Assembly (NCBI GenBank): GCA_001513185.1
Contig: LFST01000014.1
Location: 1 to 40,007 of the forward strand
Source of the DNA: Candidatus Fermentithermobacillaceae bacterium DTU015
GTDB lineage: Bacteria > Bacillota > Sulfobacillia > Fermentithermobacillales > Fermentithermobacillaceae
Reading direction: 5' to 3'
DNA length: 40,007 bases
The notes under the pieces are model-generated. The model saw nothing but the letters and a program-made list of their open reading frames with translations, was not told where the DNA came from and searched no databases. Of this stretch, positions 8,248-16,622 are shown piece after piece. A program made the translations under genes and the position numbers. Positions within the stretch are counted from its first letter, which is position 1; the number at the start of each line of letters is the position of its first letter.

Positions 8248-9054
8248 ATGCACATATATTCACTGGCTAGTTCGAGCAAGCACGGCAATGCATATGTGGT
8301 GTGGGAAGATTCTAAGCCCCCGTTGCTCATTGACTGCGGGCTTTCCTTGAGACGGCTTGTAAACGCGTTGGAGCAAATCGGGCTGTGCCCTGAAGATTTA
8401 GCAGCTATGTTCATAACCCATGAGCACAGCGATCACGTGAAGGCCATGTGCCTTAAGACTCCTTTCCCCCAGAAATTTAACGTTCCGGTGTTTGCCTCAG
8501 CTGGATTTTGGAAATGGTTTGAGGCGAGACATGGAGGTTGCATAGATCCCTCGTTGGTCCACTGCATCGGGGACAACCAGCGGGTGGAAATTGCCGGTTA
8601 TACCGTGCACGGGTTCCTAAAACCCCATGATGCCAGGGAGCCTATGGGCTACAGGATCGACGGAGCGTCTTCCAGCGTGGGCTTTGCCATGGATTTAGGG
8701 CATGTGCCGCCTAAGGTGGAAAACCTCCTAAGGGGTTTGGAATACCTCGTGTTTGAAGCCAACCACGATGTGGAAATGGAAATCAACTCAGGCAGGCCGG
8801 GGTTCCTGATACGGCGGGTGATGGGGAGGCTGGGCCACCTTTCAAATGACGAGGCTGCTGATGCGCTAACCAGGCTGGTTACGCCGTATACCAAGCAGGT
8901 TATCCTGAGCCATTTGAGCATAGACTGCAATTGCCCTGACATTGCCACAAAGGTTGTAGGCAATGAGCTTAAGACATGCGGTCTGGAACCGGAGATCAAG
9001 GTTGCCCCTGCATGCGGTGTGTGGGGATTCGGGGTATCAGGCTTCGGGGCCTAG
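8248..9054 (+). CDS. Metallo-beta-lactamase-fold hydrolase, WalJ/YycJ-like
   Basis: The 268-residue protein opens with MHIYSLASSSKHGNAYVV, close to the SLASGSSGNA start of YycJ/WalJ proteins, and has the metal motif HEHSDH (His58, His60, Asp62, His63). YycJ-type proteins are thought to be 5'-3' DNA exonucleases linked to DNA repair and cell-wall signalling in low-GC Gram-positives. There is no walRKHI cluster here. The ATG at 8248 was chosen over GTG 8209 because it gives the conserved N-terminus and has GGTGG 5 bp upstream. Confidence 0.78.
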   Translation: MHIYSLASSSKHGNAYVVWEDSKPPLLIDCGLSLRRLVNALEQIGLCPEDLAAMFITHEHSDHVKAMCLKTPFPQKFNVPVFASAGFWKWFEARHGGCIDPSLVHCIGDNQRVEIAGYTVHGFLKPHDAREPMGYRIDGASSSVGFAMDLGHVPPKVENLLRGLEYLVFEANHDVEMEINSGRPGFLIRRVMGRLGHLSNDEAADALTRLVTPYTKQVILSHLSIDCNCPDIATKVVGNELKTCGLEPEIKVAPACGVWGFGVSGFGA

Positions 9055-9060
9055 GACGTA

Positions 9061-9092
9061 AGCCCGGGTGGCGGCCGGACGGCCCGGGCTTT
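9061..9092. terminator. Terminator between convergent genes
   Basis: AGCCCGGG (9061-9068) pairs perfectly with CCCGGGCT (9083-9090), followed by TTTAT on the plus strand. It lies between the plus-strand WalJ-like gene and the minus-strand operon that ends at 9091. The minus-strand T-run is short, so it is mainly a plus-strand terminator. Confidence 0.65.
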
Positions 9093-10563
9093 ATACATAT
9101 TGCTCTAATACTTCAATGTTGGCTTCTGCTACCTCTACCAGGGTACCATCATCAAGGCGCACCTTTACCGCTTCCATAAGCCCTTCGGATTCCAGGGGTA
9201 TCCTGCCCGGTATTACTTCTTCCACAATGCCCCAGAGCCCGAAGTAGGGTTGTCTAACGCATCTCACCCTTTGTCCTGGCTGCACCCCGGGTTTACCGGC
9301 AGGCACCACTTTCTTAAACTCTGTGCCCGTTTGGGTTATCTCGTGGTCCGGGATGCTGCCGGCGGGTACCGAGCCGATGAAAATCCACGGACGCAGCATA
9401 TCTCCTGACAGCCTGGTGGTGCCGTCAATTGAGGCTACCTTGCCGTGATGTTGATTGAAAGCATTCCATGCTCCGGGATTCATTGGCATGAATCCTGCGC
9501 CCTCCGTCATGATCATGGTAAAGCCAGGATTTGGTGCAGAATCCGGTACCTGTGTGCCCCGTAGCCCTTGCGTGCTGCCTGAGCTCCGGCCTGAACCTCG
9601 CCTCACCCGGGAATTCCGGGATACCTGGTGCCCCAAGTCCTGTCCGGAGAGTTTGGACACGTCCTTCTGGTTGAGCCCGCCTGCAATGATCCCTTTGGCG
9701 CCGTAGTAAACCGCTTTTTCCATCGCTTCATGCGTGGCTCCGGCTCCCGCCACAAGTATTTTGCCGTCAACTTCTGGGCCGATATCACCTGCATCCAAGA
9801 CATCTGCAGGGCTTTGGGCCATCACCCACAGCACGCCGTGGCACTCGCCTCCCACGCCGAATATCCCTTCCAGGTAGCATCCGAAACTCTCGATGACTGC
9901 ACCCATGTTGGGCAGGATGTCAGTGATCCTGCCAGCTACATGGGCGGCTACCTTGAGGGTCTCCATGGGCCTTACTATGGTCACATTACCGGTCCTGGGG
10001 CAAATCCTTGCTATCACACCGCTAATAGGCGCATAGACCACTCTGAAATCATCGGCTTCAGGATAGCCGGCGATGATTTGGCCTTCGCGTACATACTGGC
10101 CTTCTTTGACGGTAACGTGCGCCCTCAGCCACCTTGGGTTGGATTTGAGGATCTGGCTGACAGGCACCACGCACATGGGTTTCATAGAAGCAGCATCTTC
10201 GATGATAATGATCCTTGCATCTATTTTGGATACATATTGGATTGTCCCGTCGCACGGGGCAAGCACTTGTTTGGTGCCGCCTTTTTCGTCCTGGAAGCTG
10301 GCTATCGGCTCACCTGACCTAACCGAGTCACCCGGCTGCTTCAGCAGCATGGCATCTACAAGTTCCGGGGGGATATGCATGTTAAGTTCCGCCCTCAGGT
10401 CTACCACCCTAGGGCTTTCCCGGAGATAGTCAGTCTTGGCGATGATGGCCGTGGGTCCCACGGTATCGCCGGGTTTTACCAACACCTTGCCAGGAGAGGG
10501 AAGAGTGCGGGTCTTGAGCAGCCTGGTATTGTGCCTTATGATTGTCTGGGTAAACATAGCCAT
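9091..10563 (-). CDS. Lipoyl-like (barrel-sandwich) repeat protein with KOW-like C-terminus, partner of GlmL-like ATPase
   Basis: The 490-residue protein is not a family I can name. The first ~190 residues contain repeated half-barrel signatures typical of biotinyl/lipoyl-like folds: VKPGDTVGPTAIIAK, QPGDSVRSGEPIASF with APCDGTIQYVS, and KEGQYVREGQIIAGY with APISGVIARI. No modifiable Lys sits in the expected turn. A middle part (ATHEAMEKAVYYGAKGIIAGGL) looks alpha/beta. A Ser/Gly/Arg-rich insert follows at about residues 312-340. The end (FGLWGIVEEVIPGRIPLESEG to VRLDDGTLVEVAEANIEVLE) resembles a KOW motif. It is the last gene of the operon, starting 1 nt after the stop of the GlmL-like gene. 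ATG 10563 was chosen because GGGAGGG lies 10 nt upstream; the ATG at 10572 would touch that site. Confidence 0.6.
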   Translation of the reverse strand: MAMFTQTIIRHNTRLLKTRTLPSPGKVLVKPGDTVGPTAIIAKTDYLRESPRVVDLRAELNMHIPPELVDAMLLKQPGDSVRSGEPIASFQDEKGGTKQVLAPCDGTIQYVSKIDARIIIIEDAASMKPMCVVPVSQILKSNPRWLRAHVTVKEGQYVREGQIIAGYPEADDFRVVYAPISGVIARICPRTGNVTIVRPMETLKVAAHVAGRITDILPNMGAVIESFGCYLEGIFGVGGECHGVLWVMAQSPADVLDAGDIGPEVDGKILVAGAGATHEAMEKAVYYGAKGIIAGGLNQKDVSKLSGQDLGHQVSRNSRVRRGSGRSSGSTQGLRGTQVPDSAPNPGFTMIMTEGAGFMPMNPGAWNAFNQHHGKVASIDGTTRLSGDMLRPWIFIGSVPAGSIPDHEITQTGTEFKKVVPAGKPGVQPGQRVRCVRQPYFGLWGIVEEVIPGRIPLESEGLMEAVKVRLDDGTLVEVAEANIEVLEQYV

Positions 10564-10564
10564 A

Positions 10565-12376
10565 CTAGACATTCCCTCCCATGCCCAACACCTTGCCGGG
10601 ATAAACCCCTAAGGCGCTGTACCACTCCCGGAGTTTAGACACCCTTTGATGCGGGGAGCTAGGCAGGACGATGGGCCGCCCTCTGCCGTCCAGGATTAAG
10701 CCCATCTGGCTTGGCCGCACCTTGATTGCCATAGGCTGGCCTGGGCCGGCGCCTACGTCGAAACGTTTGTGGGGCAGTACTGAAATCTCTGTGCCAAGCT
10801 GGTTTCCGGAGACGTTGGCTGAAGGTATCACTGAGATTTCCCCAGCCACTATATGGTAAGTGTCGCCGCCGCAAACTACTTCTGCCATCACTGTGCCTGG
10901 TTTTGCCTGGGGACCCACAGGGGCGATACATGTCCCAGCAAGGTTTGGTGCCTGGATGCCGCAGAAAGGCGTCTCACAGCCGTTGTTGCCGGTGGAAACC
11001 AGCCCTGCGCAAGCCAAGCACAGGTCTTGGTCTATGAAAATGTCTGTAATGCCTTCAGGTTGAACTCCGTCAAGCAGGATGGACACGGCCTGGCTGAGAC
11101 GGGGGGCGTTGGCGATCACTCCTCCCAATCCCACAATGGCATCGGTAGCCATGAGGTTTACCAGGGTGTGGCCGGTGCCGTGCTGGGTGAAAACATCGCC
11201 TATCTGTCTTGAAATCTTTATCCCCTTGAGGCTTGTGACGATGGAGCGGTGGTGCTCTAGGGACAAGCTCACCGCTTCCTTGGCAAAACACTGTTCCAAC
11301 ACCAGTTCTTCAGCTGTTTGGGGCAGCGTCGAAGGACGTATCATTTTATTTAGGTGCCAGTTGCGGATAATCCCGTCATCCTGGATCCAGGGAAGCCATT
11401 GATCTATCATGCCGGGACTGATTTGTTCGAGTACATTGCCGATACTGTAGGACATCCCTATGTTGGCAGATACGCTCCGGTAGAGCTCCCCGTCGATGAC
11501 TGAGAACACGTCAGTGGTGGCGCCTCCCACATCTACGGCCAGGATGTTGCGGTTGCCCTCCCGGGCGAACTGGGTCAGGGCAGAGCCTATTGCCACAGGT
11601 GTGGGCTGGACCCTGTCTTGGGCCCAAATGGCCAAGGTCTTAAACCCCGGCGCGCCGGACATCACGTGCCTGAGGAATATTTCTTGGATTACGCTCCGCA
11701 CAGGGTGCAGCAGCTCAGTTTCCATGGTAGGGCGGATGTTGTCGATGCAGATGAGTTCCATAGAATCCCCCACTATGCTTTCGAGGTAGCCACGGGCATC
11801 GACGTTTCCTGCGTAAACCAATGGGGTCTTACCTTGGGCATCAAATCTTGGCTTAGGGGCTGCCAAAGCCAGCAATTGTGCCAGGGTAAGCACGTCTGAA
11901 ATGTTGCCGCCGTCTACTCCACCTGTAAGCAGCACCATGTCACATGGCACGTTCCTTAGGCGCTCTAGGGTCCCAAAGTCTGTGTTGGCTTGGTTTAGGG
12001 ACACCACTTCGGTCACTACGGCACCTGCCCCCAGGGCTGCCCGGTGGCCTGATTCGGCGGTGATTTGTTCCGTAAGCCCTGCCACCAATACCTGAAGCCC
12101 GCCTCCGGCGCTGGAGGTGGCCATAAATTGGCCGGCTCCCTGGTCTCGATGCGTTCCCGGAATGAGCCGGTCATGAGACAGGAGCCTTATCCCCGTCAGG
12201 CGCTCTAGCTTGGCGATGGCCCGCCGAAGTCCTATCATTACGTCGGAGTAGGGTGAGTCCACGGTGGTGGGCGCCCAAGCCCGCTCACGCACGCGCCATG
12301 TGCTCCCGTTGCGCTCAAGCAGACTCACTTTGGTAAAGGTAGTTCCCGCGTCGGCGAACAGGATGCGCTCTGCCAC
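10565..12376 (-). CDS. GlmL/MutL-family ASKHA ATPase with C-terminal extension
   Basis: The 603-residue protein matches the glutamate mutase L family (TIGR01319-like) over about residues 3-460. It has the actin-type phosphate-1 loop FADAGTTFTKVSLL, SSAGGGLQVLVAGL, LLTGGVDGGN, VDVGGATTDVFSV and a late DAIVGLGGVIAN. GlmL proteins act with adenosylcobalamin-dependent mutases, probably as reactivating or chaperone ATPases, but no mutase gene lies nearby. About 130 extra residues follow DLCLACAGLVST. They include a Cys-rich start (NNGCETPFCG, AGTCIAPVG) and a predicted beta-rich region; typical family members are ~460 residues. The GTG at 12376 is chosen because GGAGGTG lies 6 nt upstream and it leaves a 16-bp gap from the preceding permease gene. 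Confidence 0.75.
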   Translation of the reverse strand: MAERILFADAGTTFTKVSLLERNGSTWRVRERAWAPTTVDSPYSDVMIGLRRAIAKLERLTGIRLLSHDRLIPGTHRDQGAGQFMATSSAGGGLQVLVAGLTEQITAESGHRAALGAGAVVTEVVSLNQANTDFGTLERLRNVPCDMVLLTGGVDGGNISDVLTLAQLLALAAPKPRFDAQGKTPLVYAGNVDARGYLESIVGDSMELICIDNIRPTMETELLHPVRSVIQEIFLRHVMSGAPGFKTLAIWAQDRVQPTPVAIGSALTQFAREGNRNILAVDVGGATTDVFSVIDGELYRSVSANIGMSYSIGNVLEQISPGMIDQWLPWIQDDGIIRNWHLNKMIRPSTLPQTAEELVLEQCFAKEAVSLSLEHHRSIVTSLKGIKISRQIGDVFTQHGTGHTLVNLMATDAIVGLGGVIANAPRLSQAVSILLDGVQPEGITDIFIDQDLCLACAGLVSTGNNGCETPFCGIQAPNLAGTCIAPVGPQAKPGTVMAEVVCGGDTYHIVAGEISVIPSANVSGNQLGTEISVLPHKRFDVGAGPGQPMAIKVRPSQMGLILDGRGRPIVLPSSPHQRVSKLREWYSALGVYPGKVLGMGGNV

Positions 12377-12392
12377 AGGTGTCACCTCCGCT

Positions 12393-13604
12393 TCAAATAC
12401 CTCCGCACAAGCCACAGTTGGCGCAAGAGGGATTGGAAATCACATATACAGGCCTGTTGTTGAGTAACTGGTCGCAATTGGCATTCCTGATAAGCTGAAG
12501 CGGCATCCATACTCCTGCCGCTATGGTAAGCATACCGGTAATCACTGCAGTTATGTATGCACTTACAGGGAGGGTCTGGCCTGTTTCAAGCCAAGCCGCG
12601 AGATAACGCCCTACAAATATCCCCAAGACTATGCCAGGCAATCCGATGTAAACAGCCTCCAGCGCCATGGACCTCCTCAGATCTGCTACTGTAGCGCCTA
12701 GTACCCGGAAAATCCCTAAGGAGCGCTTACGCCCGAGGAAGGACACGGTGAACACGCATGTGATTGCAGCAGCCGCGGACAAGAGCACCAACAAGGATAT
12801 AAACTGCCAGGATGAAAAAGCACCCCTGGTTGCTCTCTTCAGAGACATGGTGCCTGAGTAGGGTGTTATTACCTTGGTTCCCGGAGGGGCGTATTTCTCA
12901 ATATCCTGGAAGTACCTGTTTATCGATGGTGTGCTGGTTGGGTTTTCGGGGTCGAACCGGTAATGTTCGGCCAGCTCCAGCAGGATCCCTGGGCGCCTGT
13001 CGGGGAGCGCGTTCAACAGCTCAGGGTTTACCAAAGCCCAGCCGTAGAGCGCCGGGTACCCTTCACCGGTAGCGGGTAAGATTACATTGGACCACTTCAG
13101 CTTGAGGGATGGATTGTCTGGGCTCCAGGCGGCGATCCCCGGCTTTCCGCTATCTGTAGCTACAGGGAACAGCAGCTGGATTGTATCCTGGGGTAAGTCG
13201 TATCCCGCTCCAAGGAGGTGCAGCTTCCCCACGGTGGATTCTACTTCAGCCCATTCCACACTGTAGGTGTTTCCGGGCCACCTTACAGACCTGGGAAGAC
13301 TGATCCCGGGCTCGGAGCCGGCGGTCATAGGTGTGTCAACCGCCAGTAACCCGTGAAATGGGAGCTTGCTAGGATGTACCCTTGCAGCCAGCACTTCCAC
13401 GTTCTTGGCTATAATCGTGGTGATCACAAATGATACTGTTACGCTCAGGAACACAGAGCATGCAATCAGCAGGGCAAAAGCCTTAGTGAACTTAATCCTG
13501 CGCAGGGCGATGGTATTGTAAACAGGGAAATTAGGCTTTGGCCGCCCTATCTCCAGCACCTGTCCCTTACCTGGGATATATGTCCTGTCAGATGAGCGTC
13601 CCAT
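12393..13604 (-). CDS. FtsX/MacB-type ABC transporter permease with Cys-rich tail
   Basis: The 403-residue protein has one N-terminal membrane segment (FALLIACSVFLSVTVSFVIT), an extracytoplasmic region of ~190 residues, and three C-terminal segments (FISLLVLLSAAAAITCVFTV; AVYIGLPGIVLGIFVG; AYITAVITGMLTIAAGVW). That is the type VII (MacB/LolCE/FtsX) topology, associated with mechanotransmission rather than import. It ends in CDQLLNNRPVYVISNPSCANCGLCGGI-like sequence, where the final SCANCGLCGG is a CxxCxxC motif unusual for this family. ATG 13604 is preferred over GTG 13613 because GAGGAG lies 8 nt upstream. It overlaps the ATPase gene by 17 bp. Confidence 0.8.
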   Translation of the reverse strand: MGRSSDRTYIPGKGQVLEIGRPKPNFPVYNTIALRRIKFTKAFALLIACSVFLSVTVSFVITTIIAKNVEVLAARVHPSKLPFHGLLAVDTPMTAGSEPGISLPRSVRWPGNTYSVEWAEVESTVGKLHLLGAGYDLPQDTIQLLFPVATDSGKPGIAAWSPDNPSLKLKWSNVILPATGEGYPALYGWALVNPELLNALPDRRPGILLELAEHYRFDPENPTSTPSINRYFQDIEKYAPPGTKVITPYSGTMSLKRATRGAFSSWQFISLLVLLSAAAAITCVFTVSFLGRKRSLGIFRVLGATVADLRRSMALEAVYIGLPGIVLGIFVGRYLAAWLETGQTLPVSAYITAVITGMLTIAAGVWMPLQLIRNANCDQLLNNRPVYVISNPSCANCGLCGGI

Positions 13605-14298
13605 GCCGGTCACTCCTCTCGACGACTTCCCCGTCGATAATCCTTACTACGATGTCGGCGTATTCGATGAAGCTCTGGTCGTGGGTGGCAATGATGAAAG
13701 TCTGGTTCTCTTCCTTATTGAACTTAGCAAACAGCTCCATGATCTCTCTGGAACGGGCTGAATCCAGGTTGCCTGTAGGCTCATCTGCCAGCACCACTGC
13801 GGGACGTGTGGCCAGAGCCCGGCAGATTGCCACACGCTGCTGTTCGCCCCCGCTGAGTTCCGACGGATAATGCTTCATCCTATCAATGAGTCCCACGGCT
13901 TCCAGTAGCTCCGTGGTCCTCTGTGTGATTGCGTCGTCTTTATACCCTGCCAGCCTCATGGGCAGCCCGATGTTTTCCACGGCGGTGAGCTCGGGGAGCA
14001 GGTTAAAGAACTGGAACACCATGCCTATCTCAGTTCGCCTGAGCATCGCCAGGTCATCTTCGGAAAGCCTCGAGAACTTGCGGCCTTTAAGGATTACTTC
14101 CCCGTGGCTGGGCCGGTCTATGCCTCCCAGGATATTAAGCAGGGTAGTCTTGCCCGAGCCTGAAGGCCCCATGATCACTACAAACGCGCCTTCGGGTACT
14201 TCCAGTTCTACGTCTCTTAACGCAAACAGCCCATCGCCTACAGGATAAAACTTGGAAATCTCATAGCAACTGATGATAGGCCCGGTCCATCTACTCAC
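13588..14298 (-). CDS. ABC transporter ATP-binding protein, LolD/MacB type
   Basis: The 236-residue protein has a Walker A GPSGSGKTT (about residues 44-52), Q-loop FQFFNLLPELTAVENI, the signature LSGGEQQRVAICRAL, Walker B VVLADEPTGNLD and a switch His in ATHDQSF. The LSGGEQQR-VAICRAL and ADEPTGNLD wording is typical of LolD/MacB/FtsE-like ATPases. It lies between two FtsX-like permeases and overlaps both (8 bp with the first permease, 17 bp with the second), so the three should form one heteromeric transporter. GTG start with GGAGGTG 7 nt upstream. Confidence 0.92.
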   Translation of the reverse strand: MSRWTGPIISCYEISKFYPVGDGLFALRDVELEVPEGAFVVIMGPSGSGKTTLLNILGGIDRPSHGEVILKGRKFSRLSEDDLAMLRRTEIGMVFQFFNLLPELTAVENIGLPMRLAGYKDDAITQRTTELLEAVGLIDRMKHYPSELSGGEQQRVAICRALATRPAVVLADEPTGNLDSARSREIMELFAKFNKEENQTFIIATHDQSFIEYADIVVRIIDGEVVERSDRHGTLI

Positions 14299-15748
14299 GA
14301 CTCAGCACCTCCGCACATGATAGTCGGGACGCCCACCAGGCGATGCCAAACCCGATCGCCAAAGACAAGCCCACCGAGAGGCCCATTATTTTCCCGAAAT
14401 CGCCCAGGGCTTGAATAAACCATTCTCTGAGGGTAAGGTCAGATCCGATAAGGGTGATAAGGTACAGCGCATTGCCAGCAAGCACGCCGTACAAGCTACC
14501 TGAAGCTGAAACGTAGGCCACCAAGGTAAGGATGTATTGGATGATGTTGCTGGAGGTAGCGCCTACCACCCTAAAAAGGCCCAGTTTGCGCTTTTGTTGC
14601 ACCACGGTGATGTATATGTTGCCTGCCACCACTACAGCGGCAAATCCGATTATAAGCCCCGAGTACACGTCGTGTAGGTCAGGCGGCATCACCACATGGC
14701 TGGTGTGGTAACCCCTGGCTTCCGCCACGGCGTATACCCCGAAGTCGGGGCCCAGGGCTTCCCGTATAAGCCTTGTGGTTTCCCTGAGTTTGGAGCTTCT
14801 GTCTACGGTGACTGCAAGCTGATAAGTGGGGAAGTCCAGCTTGAAGCTCCCTGTACCGGAACCGGCAAATTCCGGGCTGAGTTTCCCGATGATCCTCTCA
14901 AATACTTCCATGGACACAAGCACTTCAGGCCGCTCCCAGTAGACAGGTATCGTCGGTGGCGGCCCTCCGTCGGGCCTGGGGGCCGTCACATCCACTTCTT
15001 CTCCCACTTGGATGGCGTACTTCTGAGATACGGTGAACTGGAACTCCTGGGATCCATCCCAGTCCACAGCTAGCTGGGGCACCAAGCCTCCTGGCGACCC
15101 CGAATGGTAAACCAAGACCTTAGGCACGGTGATACGCACTACGTCGCCTATCCCGAGATCTGAAAACAGCCTGCCCAAACTGGGGACGATCACTTCCAGG
15201 GCATCTTTCTGGGTGAAAGCAGGGTGCCGCTCAGCATTTTGGGTAAGGTACGGCTCTATGGGATGGCCTTCCAAGTCAAACCCTCTCAAAAAGGCCATGG
15301 TTGTGCCGCGGTCAGTGGTTACCACACAAGGCAGGGAGCGGTAGGGGGAAACCTTCTTCACGTTGGGTATGCCCATAATGCGGTCCATCACTTCCCTGGG
15401 GACCATTCCGCGCCAGCCTGCGCAGCCTTCTTCGGCAAGGTAGCCGTTTGTACCAGTGTCAGGGAAGTAGTAGAGCAGGTGGGATTGCCAATCGCTTCCG
15501 TGCCAGTTTCTCCATACCAGCATGTGGGATTCAGACGATGACAAAGGAGCTTGGGCAGGGAATATGAGGATGTCGCCGCCGGAGAAGGTGCGCTCAGGCA
15601 AAGCCACCCCCACATTGTACCCTTCTGGGACTACCCGGAGCAGGACTACGATCATGGCAGCCAGGGCACATGTGATGACCCCCACAACCGTCCTAGTGGG
15701 ATTACGCTTGATTTCGGTAATCGCAAGCCTGGAGAAGTCCACATACAT
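14291..15748 (-). CDS. FtsX/MacB-type ABC transporter permease, first gene of the operon
   Basis: The 485-residue protein has an N-terminal membrane segment (VVGVITCALAAMIVVLLRVV), an extracytoplasmic domain of about 300 residues, and three C-terminal membrane segments (LIIGFAAVVVAGNIYITVV; ILTLVAYVSASGSLYGVLAGNALYLI; IMGLSVGLSLAIGFGIAWW). GLFRVVGAT after the second segment is a classic FtsX/MacB permease motif and is echoed by GIFRVLGAT in the other permease. The extracytoplasmic domain has no family I recognise. The start is ATG 15748 or the adjacent GTG 15751; the ribosome binding site is weak. No clear minus-strand promoter is visible in 15752-15900. Confidence 0.82.
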   Translation of the reverse strand: MYVDFSRLAITEIKRNPTRTVVGVITCALAAMIVVLLRVVPEGYNVGVALPERTFSGGDILIFPAQAPLSSSESHMLVWRNWHGSDWQSHLLYYFPDTGTNGYLAEEGCAGWRGMVPREVMDRIMGIPNVKKVSPYRSLPCVVTTDRGTTMAFLRGFDLEGHPIEPYLTQNAERHPAFTQKDALEVIVPSLGRLFSDLGIGDVVRITVPKVLVYHSGSPGGLVPQLAVDWDGSQEFQFTVSQKYAIQVGEEVDVTAPRPDGGPPPTIPVYWERPEVLVSMEVFERIIGKLSPEFAGSGTGSFKLDFPTYQLAVTVDRSSKLRETTRLIREALGPDFGVYAVAEARGYHTSHVVMPPDLHDVYSGLIIGFAAVVVAGNIYITVVQQKRKLGLFRVVGATSSNIIQYILTLVAYVSASGSLYGVLAGNALYLITLIGSDLTLREWFIQALGDFGKIMGLSVGLSLAIGFGIAWWASRLSCAEVLSRE

Positions 15749-15905
15749 CACCCACCGTCCCTAGAAAAATGGCTTTTGTTGAACAGTGACAATTCACATA
15801 CTTATTTCACCTACTCTAGTTTCTCTTCGACAGGACTTACTCCTTCTGTACACGAAAATTAGTAACAGGTGGCAGGCCTGACTGATGGTTTATGCATATA
15901 TTGCA

Positions 15906-15934
15906 TTGACACCTGAGGGTGGGTCACCTAGAAT
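15906..15934 (+). promoter_or_regulatory. Sigma-A-type promoter for speD
   Basis: A consensus TTGACA (15906-15911) is followed after 17 bp by TAGAAT (15929-15934). The predicted leader is ~58 nt, ending in the AAAGGGGG ribosome binding site of speD. Confidence 0.75.
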
Positions 15935-15998
15935 GTGATTGGCTTAGTTTGTGTGCCCTTGTTTTTGTCTTTTTTATTATTTGAAAGGGGGCTGAGAG

Positions 15999-16370
15999 AT
16001 GAAAGGACTGGGCCGGCATGTCCTGGCTGAGGTTTATGGATGCGAATTTGACGTCCTAAATGACCTGGATAGGATCCGGGAGGTCATGGTCAATGCGGCT
16101 CTCTCCGCCGGAGCGGAAGTGATAGAGACGACTTTCCACCGGTTTTCGCCTCAGGGAATAAGCGGCGTGGTGGTCATTTCTGAATCCCATCTTGCAATCC
16201 ACACATGGCCTGAACTAGGTTACGCAGCACTTGATGTGTTCACCTGCGGAAGCGACGTGGATCCCTGGGTGGCAATGGAGGCCATAATTGAGGAATTCGG
16301 AGCTACATCGGTAACTGCTACAGAAGTGAAACGGGGAGTACTTCTCAAGTCCGTAGAAGCGGCAGGATAG
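15999..16370 (+). CDS. speD: S-adenosylmethionine decarboxylase proenzyme (class 1B, pyruvoyl-dependent)
   Basis: The 123-residue protein is the short prokaryotic AdoMetDC. The self-processing site is in [13 protein letters not shown]: cleavage falls between Glu62 and Ser63, and Ser63 becomes the pyruvoyl group. The catalytic His68 and Cys83 are present at exactly the numbering of the Thermotoga enzyme. It makes decarboxylated AdoMet as aminopropyl donor for spermidine or similar polyamines. No spermidine synthase or arginine/ornithine decarboxylase is adjacent, so its partners are elsewhere. It has its own promoter and is a single-gene unit ending in a strong terminator. Confidence 0.95.
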   Translation: MKGLGRHVLAEVYGCEFDVLNDLDRIREVMVNAALSAGAEVIETTFHRFSPQGISGVVVISESHLAIHTWPELGYAALDVFTCGSDVDPWVAMEAIIEEFGATSVTATEVKRGVLLKSVEAAG

Positions 16371-16437
16371 CCAAAAAACTACGGGAAAGGTGATGTCATA
16401 TTGTAGGTTCAGATGAGGATGGTACGCTAAAGGACTA

Positions 16438-16480
16438 GACCCTGCGCAAAGCAAGCAACGGCGCAGGGTCTTGTGTTTTT
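16438..16480 (+). terminator. Intrinsic terminator after speD
   Basis: A perfect 10-bp stem (GACCCTGCGC, 16438-16447, with 16461-16470), a 13-nt loop and TTGTGTTTTT. Confidence 0.88.
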
Positions 16481-16622
16481 GGTCCGCCCTCTGATTGAGC
16501 CTGCACCGGCGTCCGGGCCGGGGTTACCATGCGTTATTGAGCTTGGGAGAGTGTCGCGAGAGCCTGGGATGAGGTATATTAAGGATGACCATTTAAGAAT
16601 AACTGTAAGGAGAGACGTACCA

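Noticed and set aside
9628..10317. Long plus-strand open frame opposite the lipoyl-like gene
   Set aside because: It is antisense to a well-supported operon gene with a strong ribosome binding site and shows no domain signature.
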